Of a stretch of DNA of 64,000 bases, positions 9,859-19,355 are shown piece after piece. The notes beneath the pieces were generated by a model. The model ran no database searches, was not told where the DNA came from, and saw only the letters and a list, made by a program, of their open reading frames with translations. Both the position numbers and the translations under genes were made by a program. This DNA is from Haemophilus aegyptius (lineage in GTDB: Bacteria; Pseudomonadota; Gammaproteobacteria; Enterobacterales; Pasteurellaceae), in NCBI RefSeq assembly GCF_900475885.1, contig NZ_LS483429.1, positions 1,302,001-1,366,000 of the forward strand, in the 5' to 3' direction. Within the stretch, counting starts at the first letter, position 1, and each line of letters begins with the position of its first letter.

Positions 9859-10806
9859 TTAGTTAAACATCGCAGAAATAGATTCTTCGTTGCTAATGCG
9901 GCGAATGGCTTCTGCCAGCATGGAAGAAAGTGTAAGCACGCGAACTTTACCGATCGCTTTCATTTCTTCTGATAGAGGAATCGTGTCAGTAACTACAACT
10001 TCATCAATGGCATCGCTGGCTAAATTTTTGGCTGCTGCACCAGAGAAAACGGCGTGAGTTGCATAAGCAAAAACACGTTTTGCACCACGTTCTTTTAATG
10101 CTTCTGCCGCTTTACAAAGCGTACCGCCAGTATCAATCATATCATCAACCAAAATACAATCACGATCTGCAACATCACCGATAATATGCATTACTTGTGC
10201 TACGTTTGCGCGTGGACGACGTTTGTCAATAATAGCCATATCCGTATCGTTTAATAATTTAGCGACAGCGCGAGCACGCACAACGCCGCCAATATCTGGG
10301 GAAACAACAATTGGATTTTTAAGATCAGATTTTTTCAAAATATCGTGAATTAAAACTGGCGAACCAAATACGTTGTCTACGGGAACATCAAAGAAACCTT
10401 GGATTTGTTCTGCGTGTAGGTCACAGGTTAAGACACGGTCAATACCAACAATTGAAAGTAAATCTGCCACAACTTTAGCGGTAATAGGCACACGAGCAGA
10501 ACGAACACGACGATCTTGGCGAGCATAGCCGAAATAAGGAATCACGGCAGTAATACGACCAGCAGATGCGCGACGTAACGCATCTACCATCACAACCAAT
10601 TCCATCAAGTTATCATTGGTTGGCGCACAAGTTGATTGGATGATAAATACATCCGCACCACGCACATTTTCATTAATTTGAACTTGAATTTCTCCATCGC
10701 TGAAACGAGCGACTGTTGCATCGCCTAGTGAAATATATAAACGTTCAGAAATACGTTTTGCAAGTTCAGGTGTAGCATTACCCGCGAAGAGTTTAATGTC
10801 AGGCAT
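9859..10806 (-). CDS. prs: Prs, ribose-phosphate pyrophosphokinase
   Basis: A protein of 315 residues that makes PRPP from ribose 5-phosphate and ATP. Visible motifs include [14 protein letters not shown] (ATP-binding flag region), TRA-type [10 protein letters not shown], and the PRPP loop [14 protein letters not shown] near residues 217-230. It follows ispE with a single base between genes, the same order as in E. coli (lolB-ispE-prs), so the three form one leftward transcript ending at the USS-pair terminator. Confidence 0.97.
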   Translation of the reverse strand: MPDIKLFAGNATPELAKRISERLYISLGDATVARFSDGEIQVQINENVRGADVFIIQSTCAPTNDNLMELVVMVDALRRASAGRITAVIPYFGYARQDRRVRSARVPITAKVVADLLSIVGIDRVLTCDLHAEQIQGFFDVPVDNVFGSPVLIHDILKKSDLKNPIVVSPDIGGVVRARAVAKLLNDTDMAIIDKRRPRANVAQVMHIIGDVADRDCILVDDMIDTGGTLCKAAEALKERGAKRVFAYATHAVFSGAAAKNLASDAIDEVVVTDTIPLSEEMKAIGKVRVLTLSSMLAEAIRRISNEESISAMFN

Positions 10807-10807
10807 T

Positions 10808-11749
10808 TTATAAAACCTCAGGTTTAGATTGTCTATGAGTATGAGTTGATGATAGCTGCTTCAACATTGCGTGCAAGGGAGACACATTGAGTCCTTTAGC
10901 GATGAAACCAAAAAATGCTTCTGGTTTTTGTCTAAATACCGCTTGCGCTTCTGCTTCATGATCAAATTCAGCAAAAACACAGGCGCCCGTTCCTGTTAAT
11001 CTTGCCGGCGCATATTGTAGCAACCAGTTTAACGCTTTTTCAACGTTTGAATAATGATTTATCACAACTTTTTCGCAATCGTTTTTATAAGGTTCACTCA
11101 AAAGTTGTTCGAGGGATTTTTTCGGTGTATTACGTGGTAAATTTGGATCTTGAAAGATGACAGCCGTCGATATTGAATCATCGGGTTTTAATATAACAAA
11201 CCATTTTTCGGCAGGTTCACAATAAGTGATTTTTTCCCCGACGCCTTCAGCAAAAGCTGCGTGTCCATGTACAAATATTGGCACATCCGCGCCTAATGTT
11301 AATCCCAATTTTGCTAGTTCATCAATGGATAAATTGGCTTGCCATAAATAATTTAACGCGACTAATGCGGTTGCTGCATTGGATGAACCGCCACCAACAC
11401 CGCCTCCCATTGGAAGAATTTTATCTAAATGAATATTTGCACCCAATTGAATATTGGCTTTTTCTTGTAAAAGTTTTGCGGCTCGATAAATTAGATTATT
11501 TTCCGTTTTTAGATTTGGAATTTCTGGCGTTAAAACAATTTGATTATCTTGTTCCCGAATACTAATGTCTAACCAATCGCCAAAATCTAAAAATTGGAAA
11601 AGCGTTTGTAATTCATGATAGCCGTTCGGCAATTTTCCATTGATATAAAGAAATAAATTCAGTTTTGCTGGGCTAGGGAAGCGTAATGGCTGCCCATTTG
11701 ATTGTGTTGTATTTTGGCAAAGTGCGGTAGAAAATTGATGTGATTTCAT
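10808..11749 (-). CDS. ispE: IspE, 4-diphosphocytidyl-2-C-methyl-D-erythritol kinase
   Basis: A GHMP-family kinase that phosphorylates CDP-ME in the non-mevalonate isoprenoid pathway. The substrate lysine region [12 protein letters not shown] is near residue 30, and the glycine-rich ATP motif [14 protein letters not shown] is near 125. I chose the ATG that gives 313 residues ([10 protein letters not shown]), which places the gene just after lolB; an upstream in-frame start would overlap lolB. The first 25 or so residues before the conserved core are an extension compared with E. coli. Confidence 0.93.
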   Translation of the reverse strand: MKSHQFSTALCQNTTQSNGQPLRFPSPAKLNLFLYINGKLPNGYHELQTLFQFLDFGDWLDISIREQDNQIVLTPEIPNLKTENNLIYRAAKLLQEKANIQLGANIHLDKILPMGGGVGGGSSNAATALVALNYLWQANLSIDELAKLGLTLGADVPIFVHGHAAFAEGVGEKITYCEPAEKWFVILKPDDSISTAVIFQDPNLPRNTPKKSLEQLLSEPYKNDCEKVVINHYSNVEKALNWLLQYAPARLTGTGACVFAEFDHEAEAQAVFRQKPEAFFGFIAKGLNVSPLHAMLKQLSSTHTHRQSKPEVL

Positions 11750-11760
11750 TAATGTATTCA

Positions 11761-12390
11761 TTAGTAAATCCACTCGTCTACGCGAATTTTTAAGGTTTGT
11801 TTCGTGCTGTCATTTTTCAGCAAAATATTTTCAGGCATTGAATTATTTGAGTGATAGGTTAGATAATCTGCCGTCCATTGAGAACCATCCACATGATAAG
11901 TAAATGCGCCAAGTAAATGGTTGGTGCCAACTTGATAATCCGCGTTCATTGCTGGTTGGCCTTTCAACCAATAAGCTAAATATTCTAATGGTACATCCAT
12001 GCCAATGATCTCTTGTAATAGTAGTTTAGCATTGGCTGCAGATTGTTGATTGCCGTTGTTATCGGAAATTGTCATCCCGCTTTGATGCATTTGAATCAAC
12101 AGGGTAGATTTACTGATTAAAGAATAGAGTTTAAGCGTATAAGATTTCGGATTTTGGTATTGCCATTCAAAGCGGCTAGAAAAACGTTCTGTAGGACTGA
12201 TATAACCAATTTGTCCTTTGGCTTGATAGGATTGAATTTTTTGAATCTTTTGTAAATGTTGTTGCCATATCGCATCCGTTTTATCAATGTATTGTACATT
12301 AGTAGGACGTTCCATATCTAATGTGCAAGCGGTTAGAATCGCAGTGGCAAAAAGTGCGGTGAGAAATTTAAAGGTTTTCATATTATTCAT
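11761..12390 (-). CDS. lolB: LolB, outer-membrane lipoprotein receptor
   Basis: A protein of 209 residues from the ATG at 12390. A short basic N-region and hydrophobic stretch end at the lipobox LTAC, with the lipidated Cys at residue 22. The body ([19 protein letters not shown]) matches LolB, which takes lipoproteins from LolA and inserts them in the outer membrane. A second ATG three codons later (MKTFKF) is equally possible. First gene of the lolB-ispE-prs operon. Confidence 0.93.
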   Translation of the reverse strand: MNNMKTFKFLTALFATAILTACTLDMERPTNVQYIDKTDAIWQQHLQKIQKIQSYQAKGQIGYISPTERFSSRFEWQYQNPKSYTLKLYSLISKSTLLIQMHQSGMTISDNNGNQQSAANAKLLLQEIIGMDVPLEYLAYWLKGQPAMNADYQVGTNHLLGAFTYHVDGSQWTADYLTYHSNNSMPENILLKNDSTKQTLKIRVDEWIY

Positions 12391-12452
12391 CAAGTTAATA
12401 AGCTCACGTATTTTAAGGATTTAGTTTAATTGAGTAAAGTTACTTTTATGTG

Positions 12453-13703
12453 TTAATTTTTTGGGTAATTCGTTTTTGTTTGTTTAATCGCTAAGATTCT
12501 TCGTTTCGTCAATTCATTTTTGATTGCTTGTTTCTCAAATCCATCGGCAATAACTTGTTGCACATCTACTTCATTTGCAGAGTGTAATAATTGATTGATG
12601 TAATCTATTTGTGGATAGTCTTTATTTTCAAAACCTGTTCTACCTCGAGTATCAGCTAGACATACTTGTAGAAATTCTTGAAAGCGTTGTGATTTTCTCC
12701 ACACATCAAAACGATTAAACAGCGTTATGACGGTTTCAGCTCGAAGCTCAAAGGCTTTGTGAATATGTGTGTGAAATTCACAAGTCAGTTCTGCAAGTTC
12801 TTGAAAATAACTTGGGACTTTCAAGCGTTTGCACAATGATCTAGTCGGTTTTATGCCAGCTTGTTCATGCCCATAATGATGAGGAAGAATATTTTGAGGT
12901 GTAAGAGCCTTGCCAAGATCATGACAAATTGCGGCAAAACGGACCGCACTTTTATTTAGGATAGGGTTATTTTCAGTCAAATTAACTGCTTGTTTTAATA
13001 CCAACATGGTATGAATAAAACTATCCACTTCGGGATGATGTTTTACTGGATTTGGCACCCCATGAAGGGCATCGATTTCAGAAAATAAAACGCTTAATGC
13101 GCCTGTTTTATGTAAGGTTTCAAAATAAATTTCAGGATTTTTTTCGTTTAAGGCTTTTTCTGTTTCTAGCCAAACGCGTTCCGCCGTGAGATGTTGTAAT
13201 TCTCCCGATAGGGCAAGTTCTGCCATTAGGGATAGTGTTTCTGATGCGATTTTAAAACCGAGAGAATGATAACGGGCTGCAAAGCGTGCCACGCGCAATA
13301 CTCGTAAAGGATCTTCTGAAAAAGCGGGAGAAATATGGCGTAAAATTCGATTTTCTAAATCTTGTTTTCCGCCATAAGGATCGATAATTTCACCGTCTTC
13401 GCTTTGAGCCATCGCGTTAATAGTGAGATCTCGTCGAATTAAATCTTGTTCTAATGTGATTGTTGGGGAGAAATCACAAATAAAGCCCGTGTAACCTGCG
13501 CTAGATTTACGTTCTGTTCGGGCAAGCGCATATTCTTCTTTTGTTTTAGGATTGAGAAAAACTGGAAAATCTTTGCCTACTTGCTGATAACCGAGAGAGA
13601 GTAGCGTAGCGGGGTCTGTGCCTACCACAATCCAATCACGATCTTTTACTGGTAAATCCAATAATTGATCACGAACAGCCCCACCAACCAAATAAACTTT
13701 CAT
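12453..13703 (-). CDS. cca: Cca, tRNA CCA-adding enzyme with HD domain
   Basis: A protein of 416 residues, the long form of the class II nucleotidyltransferase that builds or repairs tRNA 3' CCA ends. The nucleotidyltransferase head has [22 protein letters not shown] (the catalytic Asp pair lies in this stretch) and [10 protein letters not shown]. The C-terminal HD domain shows ICHDLGKAL (about residue 265) and HEQAG, which in E. coli gives phosphatase and phosphodiesterase activity. It lies six bases from the SH3-domain gene upstream, the ygiM-cca order seen in E. coli. Confidence 0.96.
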   Translation of the reverse strand: MKVYLVGGAVRDQLLDLPVKDRDWIVVGTDPATLLSLGYQQVGKDFPVFLNPKTKEEYALARTERKSSAGYTGFICDFSPTITLEQDLIRRDLTINAMAQSEDGEIIDPYGGKQDLENRILRHISPAFSEDPLRVLRVARFAARYHSLGFKIASETLSLMAELALSGELQHLTAERVWLETEKALNEKNPEIYFETLHKTGALSVLFSEIDALHGVPNPVKHHPEVDSFIHTMLVLKQAVNLTENNPILNKSAVRFAAICHDLGKALTPQNILPHHYGHEQAGIKPTRSLCKRLKVPSYFQELAELTCEFHTHIHKAFELRAETVITLFNRFDVWRKSQRFQEFLQVCLADTRGRTGFENKDYPQIDYINQLLHSANEVDVQQVIADGFEKQAIKNELTKRRILAIKQTKTNYPKN

Positions 13704-13709
13704 TCGTGA

Positions 13710-14321
13710 TTATGTCCAGCCATCGCGACGGCGACGTTTTGGTAACACATAAGGAATGAGCAAGCCGAAGAGTAAGCCTACGCCCAATACTGAACCGCCA
13801 TAAATAAACCATTGGATCGCAATTTCTCGTTTACCTGCATCAAGTATCGCTTCTAAATCACGATTTTTATTTTTGGTCATTTCAAGTTCACGTTTCAATT
13901 GTGAATTTTGTTCTAAAAGATCCGCACTTTGTTGCTCAGCTTGTTTGGTTCGACGTTGCATTTCGACGGTACGCTGCTGCCAATTGCCATCTAAACGACT
14001 AAGTTTTAAGGTTAATTCTTGGACTTGCGCTTTTAATTTTGGATTTTCTTCTTTACTACTTGGCGTGCTGCTTAAGTCTGAATTTAAAATCCAAGCTTCA
14101 CGATTTTTATTGTCGCGAATGAGTGTGTATTTGCCTTGGCGTTCTAATACATTTACCGCTTCGCCCGCTTGAATTGAACCTGCAATTTTAAATTGTTCAC
14201 CAGCACCACGGCGTAAAAACGTGCTTAAATTTTCAGTAACATATTGGGTTTCCGCATAAGCAACATTTATTGATGTACTTAAAAGTAAAGATGAGATTAA
14301 GGCTTTATAGATCTTTTTCAT
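13710..14321 (-). CDS. YgiM-like SH3-domain protein anchored by a C-terminal helix
   Basis: A protein of 203 residues in the TIGR04211/YgiM family. A signal peptide ends near VAYA-ETQ. A bacterial SH3 domain (residues 25-85, YVTENLSTFLRRGAGEQF) is followed by a coiled coil (about 95-165, rich in E, Q and K) and a single transmembrane helix (about 172-193) before a basic tail. It is probably a periplasmic coiled coil held in the inner membrane. The function is not known; it is always next to cca. Rd equivalent HI1605 from memory. Confidence 0.85.
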   Translation of the reverse strand: MKKIYKALISSLLLSTSINVAYAETQYVTENLSTFLRRGAGEQFKIAGSIQAGEAVNVLERQGKYTLIRDNKNREAWILNSDLSSTPSSKEENPKLKAQVQELTLKLSRLDGNWQQRTVEMQRRTKQAEQQSADLLEQNSQLKRELEMTKNKNRDLEAILDAGKREIAIQWFIYGGSVLGVGLLFGLLIPYVLPKRRRRDGWT

Positions 14322-14344
14322 TTTTTCCCCTTAAACATCACAAC

Positions 14345-14374
14345 AAAAGTGCGGTTAAAATTAACCGCACTTTT
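14345..14374 (-). terminator. USS-pair terminator after pit
   Basis: AAAAGTGCGGTTAA and TTAACCGCACTTTT form a 14-bp stem with a two-base centre. It is an inverted uptake-signal pair just past the pit stop on the minus strand. Confidence 0.8.
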
Positions 14375-14386
14375 TATTGAGATCAA

Positions 14387-15649
14387 TTAATTAAAGATAG
14401 TTCTTAGCACATAGAAAATAATAATGGCGAAAAATGCGCCTGCTGGTAATGTGACAATCCAAGAACTAATGATGTTTCGGATAACCGTTAAATTCAGTGC
14501 AGCGATACCGCGTGCAAAGCCGATACCTAAAATAGCTCCAACAAGTGTTTGTGTTGTTGAGATGGGTAAGCCTGTACCGGATGCAACGACAACAGTCATC
14601 GCAGTAGCAAATTGAGCGGCAAAGCCACGGCTTGGCGTTAAATCGGTGATCCCAGAGCCAACAGTCGCCATCACTTTTTGTCCCATAGTAATTAAGCCCA
14701 CAGCAATACCTAATGCACCTAAGGGTAAAATCCACCAAGTTAAGGCTCCACCTGAAACAATTTTACCGCCTTCATTTACAATAGAGACCACTGCAGAAAG
14801 AGGGCCAATTGCATTGGCTACGTCATTAGAACCGTGCGCAAATGCCATCGCACAAGCGGTTAATAACATTAAAATACTGAAGACTTTTTCTACTGCACCA
14901 AAAGTGCCTTTGTTTGCTGATTGAGTGAAGATTTTGCTTTTAAAATAGAAATGGAAGAAAAACATTCCGATAAGACTGATGGCAAGTGAAATGATTAAAG
15001 TTTCACTGTTTGAAAGATTTAAGCCTAGGTGTTTTAAGCCTTTTTTCATCGTCACGATACAAAGTACAAACACGGTTATCCCCATATAATAAGGGCCATA
15101 TTTTTGTGCATTTTTTAGTGGTTGTTCGGTATCAAAAATAAGTTTTTGCGTACTTGCAAAGATTGCATAAGCCAAAATACCCGCAATGACAGGCGTGACA
15201 AACCAGCTACCAACGATGCTTCCAATCTTTGACCAATCTACAGAACTAGGGCCAATCGTAATACAGGCAAATCCAATAATTGCACCAATAATAGTGTGTG
15301 TACCAGAAACTGGCCAACCCATTTTGGTTGCAATAAATAACCAAGCCCCAGATGCAAATAAGGTTGAAAGCATACCTAGAGCTAAAATATCTGGCGTATC
15401 GACAAATTGTATTGGATCGATTACACCACTTTTAATGGTTTGTGTTACTTCACCACCTGCTAGATAGGCACCAGCAGATTCAAAAATTAATGCGATAATA
15501 ATTGCTTGTTTGGCGGTTATGGTACCAGATCCTACTGATGTTCCCATTGAGTTTGAGACATCATTCGCTCCAATTCCGAACGCCATAAAAAAGCCAAAGA
15601 CTGCTGTGATCCACACCAACCAAGAACCATATTGACTAATAATTTCCAT
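14387..15649 (-). CDS. pit: PiT-family phosphate permease
   Basis: A protein of 420 residues with about 10-11 membrane helices. The PiT signature occurs twice, as expected from the family's internal duplication: GIGANDVSNSMGTSVGSG near residue 25 and AHGSNDVANAIGPL near 270. It would carry out low-affinity inorganic phosphate uptake with H+ or as a metal-phosphate complex. It follows the DUF47 gene by 24 bp; such pairs are common and the DUF47 protein is thought to modulate Pit. Rd HI1604 from memory. Confidence 0.93.
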   Translation of the reverse strand: MEIISQYGSWLVWITAVFGFFMAFGIGANDVSNSMGTSVGSGTITAKQAIIIALIFESAGAYLAGGEVTQTIKSGVIDPIQFVDTPDILALGMLSTLFASGAWLFIATKMGWPVSGTHTIIGAIIGFACITIGPSSVDWSKIGSIVGSWFVTPVIAGILAYAIFASTQKLIFDTEQPLKNAQKYGPYYMGITVFVLCIVTMKKGLKHLGLNLSNSETLIISLAISLIGMFFFHFYFKSKIFTQSANKGTFGAVEKVFSILMLLTACAMAFAHGSNDVANAIGPLSAVVSIVNEGGKIVSGGALTWWILPLGALGIAVGLITMGQKVMATVGSGITDLTPSRGFAAQFATAMTVVVASGTGLPISTTQTLVGAILGIGFARGIAALNLTVIRNIISSWIVTLPAGAFFAIIIFYVLRTIFN

Positions 15650-15673
15650 AGTTTATTTCCTATGTTTTGTTGA

Positions 15674-16354
15674 TTATGAACGTGCGAGCATTAATTCAAT
15701 GCGCGAACCGACACGTTGTGCTTGGTCAGCCAAAACACCAACCCATTCAATAATTTTATATAAGAACATTACATCAATTGGATTATAACGGCTTTCGATG
15801 GTGTAAAGCATTTTACGCAATTTGATCTGCATTTGGTCTGTATCATCTTCAATTGAATCAAGTTCTTGAATCATATCATTGACTAATTTGAGTTCACGGC
15901 CTTTAAAACCCGTTTCTAACAGCTTATCCATTTCTTCTATTACTCGGTGAGCTTGATGAATAGCATCTAAACTTCGTTTTACGTAATGTAAGAATTCTTC
16001 TTGCATTTCTTCAGGAATACCAAATTGACGACCAATCATACGGCCTGCAATATCTTTGGCATAATTGGCAAGTTTATCTTGTTGCGTGACTAATTCTAAA
16101 AGATCAGTACGATCGATAGGTAAGAATAAACCACGTGGCAATTTCAATCGAATTTCACGTTTTAAACTATCTGCCTCGCGTTCACATTGAGAAATTTCTA
16201 AGCGTTTTTCTTCCGCTTGTTCCCAATTCTTTGAGAAAGTAGTTTGAAAAAAAGGAATCAAAAGATCGCTACATTCGGTCACTTTTTCAGAGTGTTTTTG
16301 TAACGGTTTGAGAGGCGAATGGGCAAATAATCCGAGAATATTATTCATTGCCAT
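15674..16354 (-). CDS. PhoU-like DUF47 (TIGR00153) protein, partner of Pit
   Basis: A protein of 226 residues, all-helical and charged, with no signal or membrane helix. The pattern ECDLLIPFF ... KREIRLKLPRGLFLPIDRTDLLELVTQQDKLANYAKD is the DUF47 family core, a PhoU-like bundle that often binds metals. It is first in a two-gene unit with pit and divergent from the hvf operon. Its role is probably regulation of phosphate entry. Confidence 0.88.
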   Translation of the reverse strand: MAMNNILGLFAHSPLKPLQKHSEKVTECSDLLIPFFQTTFSKNWEQAEEKRLEISQCEREADSLKREIRLKLPRGLFLPIDRTDLLELVTQQDKLANYAKDIAGRMIGRQFGIPEEMQEEFLHYVKRSLDAIHQAHRVIEEMDKLLETGFKGRELKLVNDMIQELDSIEDDTDQMQIKLRKMLYTIESRYNPIDVMFLYKIIEWVGVLADQAQRVGSRIELMLARS

Positions 16355-16561
16355 AAGTGATTTACTCCAAATTAAGGGGTTAAAAATTCGTGCGCATATT
16401 ACCCGATTTTTGTTGATAGTTAAAATTTTTCAAAAAAATTTGTAAGAAAAAAGGTTTATCTTCGACTAACTAAGCAACTGGGTAATATTTCCTAGTGTGG
16501 TAAGATAAGTAACTCAATACACTTTTCGCTTTAAAAGCGAGAAAATTTGAAAGGTAAAAAA

Positions 16562-17017
16562 ATGAAGGATTGTAAGATGCAAGGTATCGGCAGTGGCGTA
16601 AGTTTATTAATTTTACGCTTTTTTCTCGCGTGGGAGTTTTTTGAGGCAGGATTAGAAAAATGGAATGGACAAAATTGGTTCGCTGAAATACAAGATCGTT
16701 TTCCTTTTCCATTTAATCTTATTCCAGCCGATATTAATTGGCACGTTGCAATGGGATCAGAATTAATTTTCCCATTCTTGCTGATATTTGGTGTGCTAAC
16801 ACGTTTTAGTGCATTAAGTTTAACGATTTTAATCTCTGTCGCGTGGTATAGCATTCACGCCGATTCAGGTTATAACGTATGTGATAATGGTTATAAATTA
16901 CCATTAATTTATGTGGTGACTTTATTAATCTTAATTACGCAGGGAGCGGGGAAACTCTCTTTAGACACGCTTATTAAGAAGGTTTATCCAACTAAAAGCT
17001 GGTTGAAATTTCTCTAA
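16562..17017 (+). CDS. DoxX-family membrane protein of the hvf operon (HvfD-like)
   Basis: A protein of 151 residues with four predicted helices. DoxX family features are GVSLLILRFFLAWEFFEAGLEKWNG at the start and GVLTRFSALSLTILISVAW in the second half. I chose the ATG at 16562 because AAGGT lies 7 bases upstream; a TTG 15 bases earlier is the alternative. DoxX genes recur beside DUF692/DUF2063 copper-peptide (bufferin/hvf) operons and may serve quinone-linked redox or export. The gene is divergent from the DUF47-pit unit. A short palindrome TCGCTTTAAAAGCGA (16526-16540) lies in the leader; I see no convincing sigma-70 promoter. Confidence 0.85.
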   Translation: MKDCKMQGIGSGVSLLILRFFLAWEFFEAGLEKWNGQNWFAEIQDRFPFPFNLIPADINWHVAMGSELIFPFLLIFGVLTRFSALSLTILISVAWYSIHADSGYNVCDNGYKLPLIYVVTLLILITQGAGKLSLDTLIKKVYPTKSWLKFL

Positions 17018-17055
17018 TTATTTATTTAAAATTCAAACTCTAGGAGATTATTCAA

Positions 17056-17343
17056 ATGAAAAAATTAGCAACATTAACAGCATTAGCAGGTGCATTAACG
17101 ATGGCAGTAGCGACAGCAGCACATGCTGAATCAAAGTCAAGCAATACTGATAATACAGCAACACCTTGTGTGGGCGATAAATGCGTGAAAACAAAAGCTG
17201 CAGAAGGTAAATGTGGTGAAGGCAAATGCGGTGCAGACAAAGCTAAATCTGCTGAAGGTAAATGTGGCGAGGGTAAATGTGGTGCGAGCAAACCGAAAGC
17301 TGCTGAAGGCAAATGTGGCGAAGGTAAATGCGGCTCTAAATAA
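17056..17343 (+). CDS. hvfA: HvfA, copper-binding RiPP precursor with EGKCG repeats
   Basis: A protein of 95 residues. A clear Sec signal peptide ends after AHA (residue 24). The secreted part is low-complexity, rich in Lys, Gly and Cys. It carries six EGKCG motifs arranged as three tandem pairs (residues 50-59, 67-76, 84-93) plus an upstream CVGDKC; all eight Cys (38, 43, 53, 58, 70, 75, 87, 92) are in the mature part. In nontypeable H. influenzae the DUF692 enzyme HvfB with HvfC is reported to convert the EGKCG Cys residues to oxazolone/thioamide pairs that bind copper. The neighbours here fit that exactly. A GGAG lies 8 bases before the ATG. Confidence 0.9.
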   Translation: MKKLATLTALAGALTMAVATAAHAESKSSNTDNTATPCVGDKCVKTKAAEGKCGEGKCGADKAKSAEGKCGEGKCGASKPKAAEGKCGEGKCGSK

Positions 17344-17356
17344 GAATAATAATTAT

Positions 17357-17384
17357 GCTGGTGTAACAATTTATGCCAGCTTTT
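17357..17384 (+). terminator. weak intra-operon hairpin between hvfA and hvfB
   Basis: GCTGGT (17357-17362) pairs with GCCAGC (17375-17380), one G-T pair included, followed by TTTT. A leaky terminator here would give more precursor mRNA than enzyme mRNA, as is common in RiPP operons. The stem is short, so this is tentative. Confidence 0.45.
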
Positions 17385-17402
17385 ATTAAAAAGGAGTTAA
17401 TT

Positions 17403-18326
17403 ATGAAATTACAAGGTGCTGGACTAGGTTATCGTCGGAATTTAGCTGAGGATTTTTTACAACTTCCCTCAAATAACGCTATTCAATTTATTGAAGTCGC
17501 ACCAGAAAATTGGAGTAAAATGGGTGGAATGGCACGTTATCAATTTGATCAAGCAGCGGAAAGATTTCCGTTAGCAGTACACGGTCTTTCACTCTCTTTA
17601 GGTGGGCAAGCACCACTTGATCGTGAATTACTCCGTAATACGAAAGCATTAATGAATCAATATAATTCGTCTTTCTTTTCTGAACATTTAAGTTATTGTG
17701 AATGTGAAGGGCATTTATATGATTTATTACCTATGCCATTTACAGAAGAAGCAGTAAAACACGTTGCGCAACGAATACGTGATGTGCAAGATTTCTTAGG
17801 ATTACAAATTTCATTAGAAAATACTTCTTATTATTTGCATTCTCCTACTAGCACAATGAATGAAGTGGAATTTTTAAATGCTATCGCACAAGAGGCTGAT
17901 TGTGGCATTCATTTAGATGTGAATAATATTTATGTTAATGGTGTTAATCACGGATTGCTTGATCCTTATGTCTTTTTAGATCAAGTTGATGTTAAACGTG
18001 TTAATTACATTCATATTGCAGGGCACGATGAAGAACATTCTGCTGCACAAGTAGTAGAGAATTCAGCAAATGAATCATTTAATAAAGTAAAAGGAGCATA
18101 TCGCCATTTACCTGAATTATTAATTGATACACACGGAGAAGCTGTAAAAGGCACTGTATGGGATTTACTCGAATATGCCTATCAACGATTACCTACGATT
18201 CCCCCAACCTTATTGGAGCGTGATTTCAACTTCCCACCATTTGCAGAACTTTACGCCGAAGTTGAGCATATTGCACAATTACAGCAAAAATACGCTCACA
18301 CAGAGGTAATGTCTTATGCTGCCTAA
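17403..18326 (+). CDS. hvfB: HvfB, DUF692 multinuclear-iron RiPP-modifying enzyme
   Basis: A protein of 307 residues from the ATG at 17403, chosen because AGGAG lies 7 bases upstream (a start 30 bp earlier lacks this). It is a TIM-barrel of the DUF692 family, related to the methanobactin enzyme MbnB. Likely iron ligands are spread as in that family: [53 protein letters not shown] and DTHGEAV. It would oxidise Cys side chains of HvfA before or during export. It overlaps hvfC by 11 bp, so the two are probably translationally coupled. Confidence 0.9.
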   Translation: MKLQGAGLGYRRNLAEDFLQLPSNNAIQFIEVAPENWSKMGGMARYQFDQAAERFPLAVHGLSLSLGGQAPLDRELLRNTKALMNQYNSSFFSEHLSYCECEGHLYDLLPMPFTEEAVKHVAQRIRDVQDFLGLQISLENTSYYLHSPTSTMNEVEFLNAIAQEADCGIHLDVNNIYVNGVNHGLLDPYVFLDQVDVKRVNYIHIAGHDEEHSAAQVVENSANESFNKVKGAYRHLPELLIDTHGEAVKGTVWDLLEYAYQRLPTIPPTLLERDFNFPPFAELYAEVEHIAQLQQKYAHTEVMSYAA

Positions 18327-19032
18327 GTCATCATTGAAAGAAACTCAGCAAGCATTGGCAAATGCTATTCGGTTAGGTAATGCAGATCCTTTAAATGGTT
18401 ATGCTGCAAACCGTTTAGTGGTATATACACGTTTAGTTCGTAATAATGCTTTTGGTTTTATTGATCGTTGTTTTGTTGAAGCACCATTGCATATTGAGCC
18501 AGAGTATTGGAAAAATGCTAAAGAAAATTTTGTGCAAAATGGTAATGCCCATTCTCCTTATTTCCAAGATATTGCAGGAGAATTTCTCTTGTTTTGTCAA
18601 GAAAAAGAGATATTTGATACAAATATATTGGCATTGATGGATTTTGAAAATACACAATTACTCGCAGAAGTTTCTTTAGCCAAAGTGCCTGAAAAATTTG
18701 AGTGGAATAGACATAGCGTAATGCAATTATCTGGCGCAGCTTATTTAAAAAGTTATGACGTTGATTTTTTATCAAGTGACTTTAAACAATTTGATGACAC
18801 GCCAATTCAAGCTATTATATGGCGTGATAGTGATTTTAGGATTCAGCAACAAATCCTTTCAGAGTTAGATTACTGGTTGTTAAGTTATCTACAAGAACAA
18901 CCAAATTCATTAGAAAATGTTTTGTCTGCTCTTAATACAATGGTTGAAGATAGTACGTCAATAATCCCATTATTAGAGCAAGTATGGATGAAATGGGTTA
19001 CATCTGAAGTAATTTACCCCGAACAAAGATAA
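18316..19032 (+). CDS. hvfC: HvfC, DUF2063 partner protein of HvfB
   Basis: A protein of 238 residues. The N-terminal third ([36 protein letters not shown]) is the DUF2063 helical domain found next to DUF692 genes, which in methanobactin-like systems binds the precursor leader and activates the iron enzyme. The rest is less conserved. The start lies inside hvfB. A strong hairpin terminator follows 18 bp after the stop, ending the operon. Confidence 0.88.
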   Translation: MLPKSSLKETQQALANAIRLGNADPLNGYAANRLVVYTRLVRNNAFGFIDRCFVEAPLHIEPEYWKNAKENFVQNGNAHSPYFQDIAGEFLLFCQEKEIFDTNILALMDFENTQLLAEVSLAKVPEKFEWNRHSVMQLSGAAYLKSYDVDFLSSDFKQFDDTPIQAIIWRDSDFRIQQQILSELDYWLLSYLQEQPNSLENVLSALNTMVEDSTSIIPLLEQVWMKWVTSEVIYPEQR

Positions 19033-19049
19033 AATTTTTGAAAATGCTG

Positions 19050-19090
19050 AGTAAGATGAAAATATTCATATTTTCATCTTACTTATTTTA
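19050..19090 (+). terminator. terminator of the hvf operon
   Basis: AGTAAGATGAAAATAT (19050-19065) and its exact complement (19068-19083) form a long perfect stem followed by a T-rich tail. The remainder of the gap to the next gene (19091-19355) is very AT-rich and I see no gene in it. Confidence 0.8.
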
Positions 19091-19355
19091 ATTGACATTT
19101 CACAATTATTGCTAATTTAGATTAGTAAATATTCACATTTTAATCTGGCTTTGTTATTTAAAATTATCAATATTATCCGATGAAATCTGTTTATGTTTTT
19201 CGGATTATTTTTTTATTTAAAAGTCGCAATATTTTAATCACAATAAATAAAAATTCATTTATAGCTATTTAATATGTAAAGTAAAACACCACAAAAATCT
19301 TGATTTATTTCTATTGTATTGTATATTTAACCAGTTAATTTAAATGGAGAATATT

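Noticed and set aside
16470..16854. Minus-strand frames opposite the DoxX gene
   Set aside because: They overlap a well-supported membrane protein gene with a good SD and have no homologous features.
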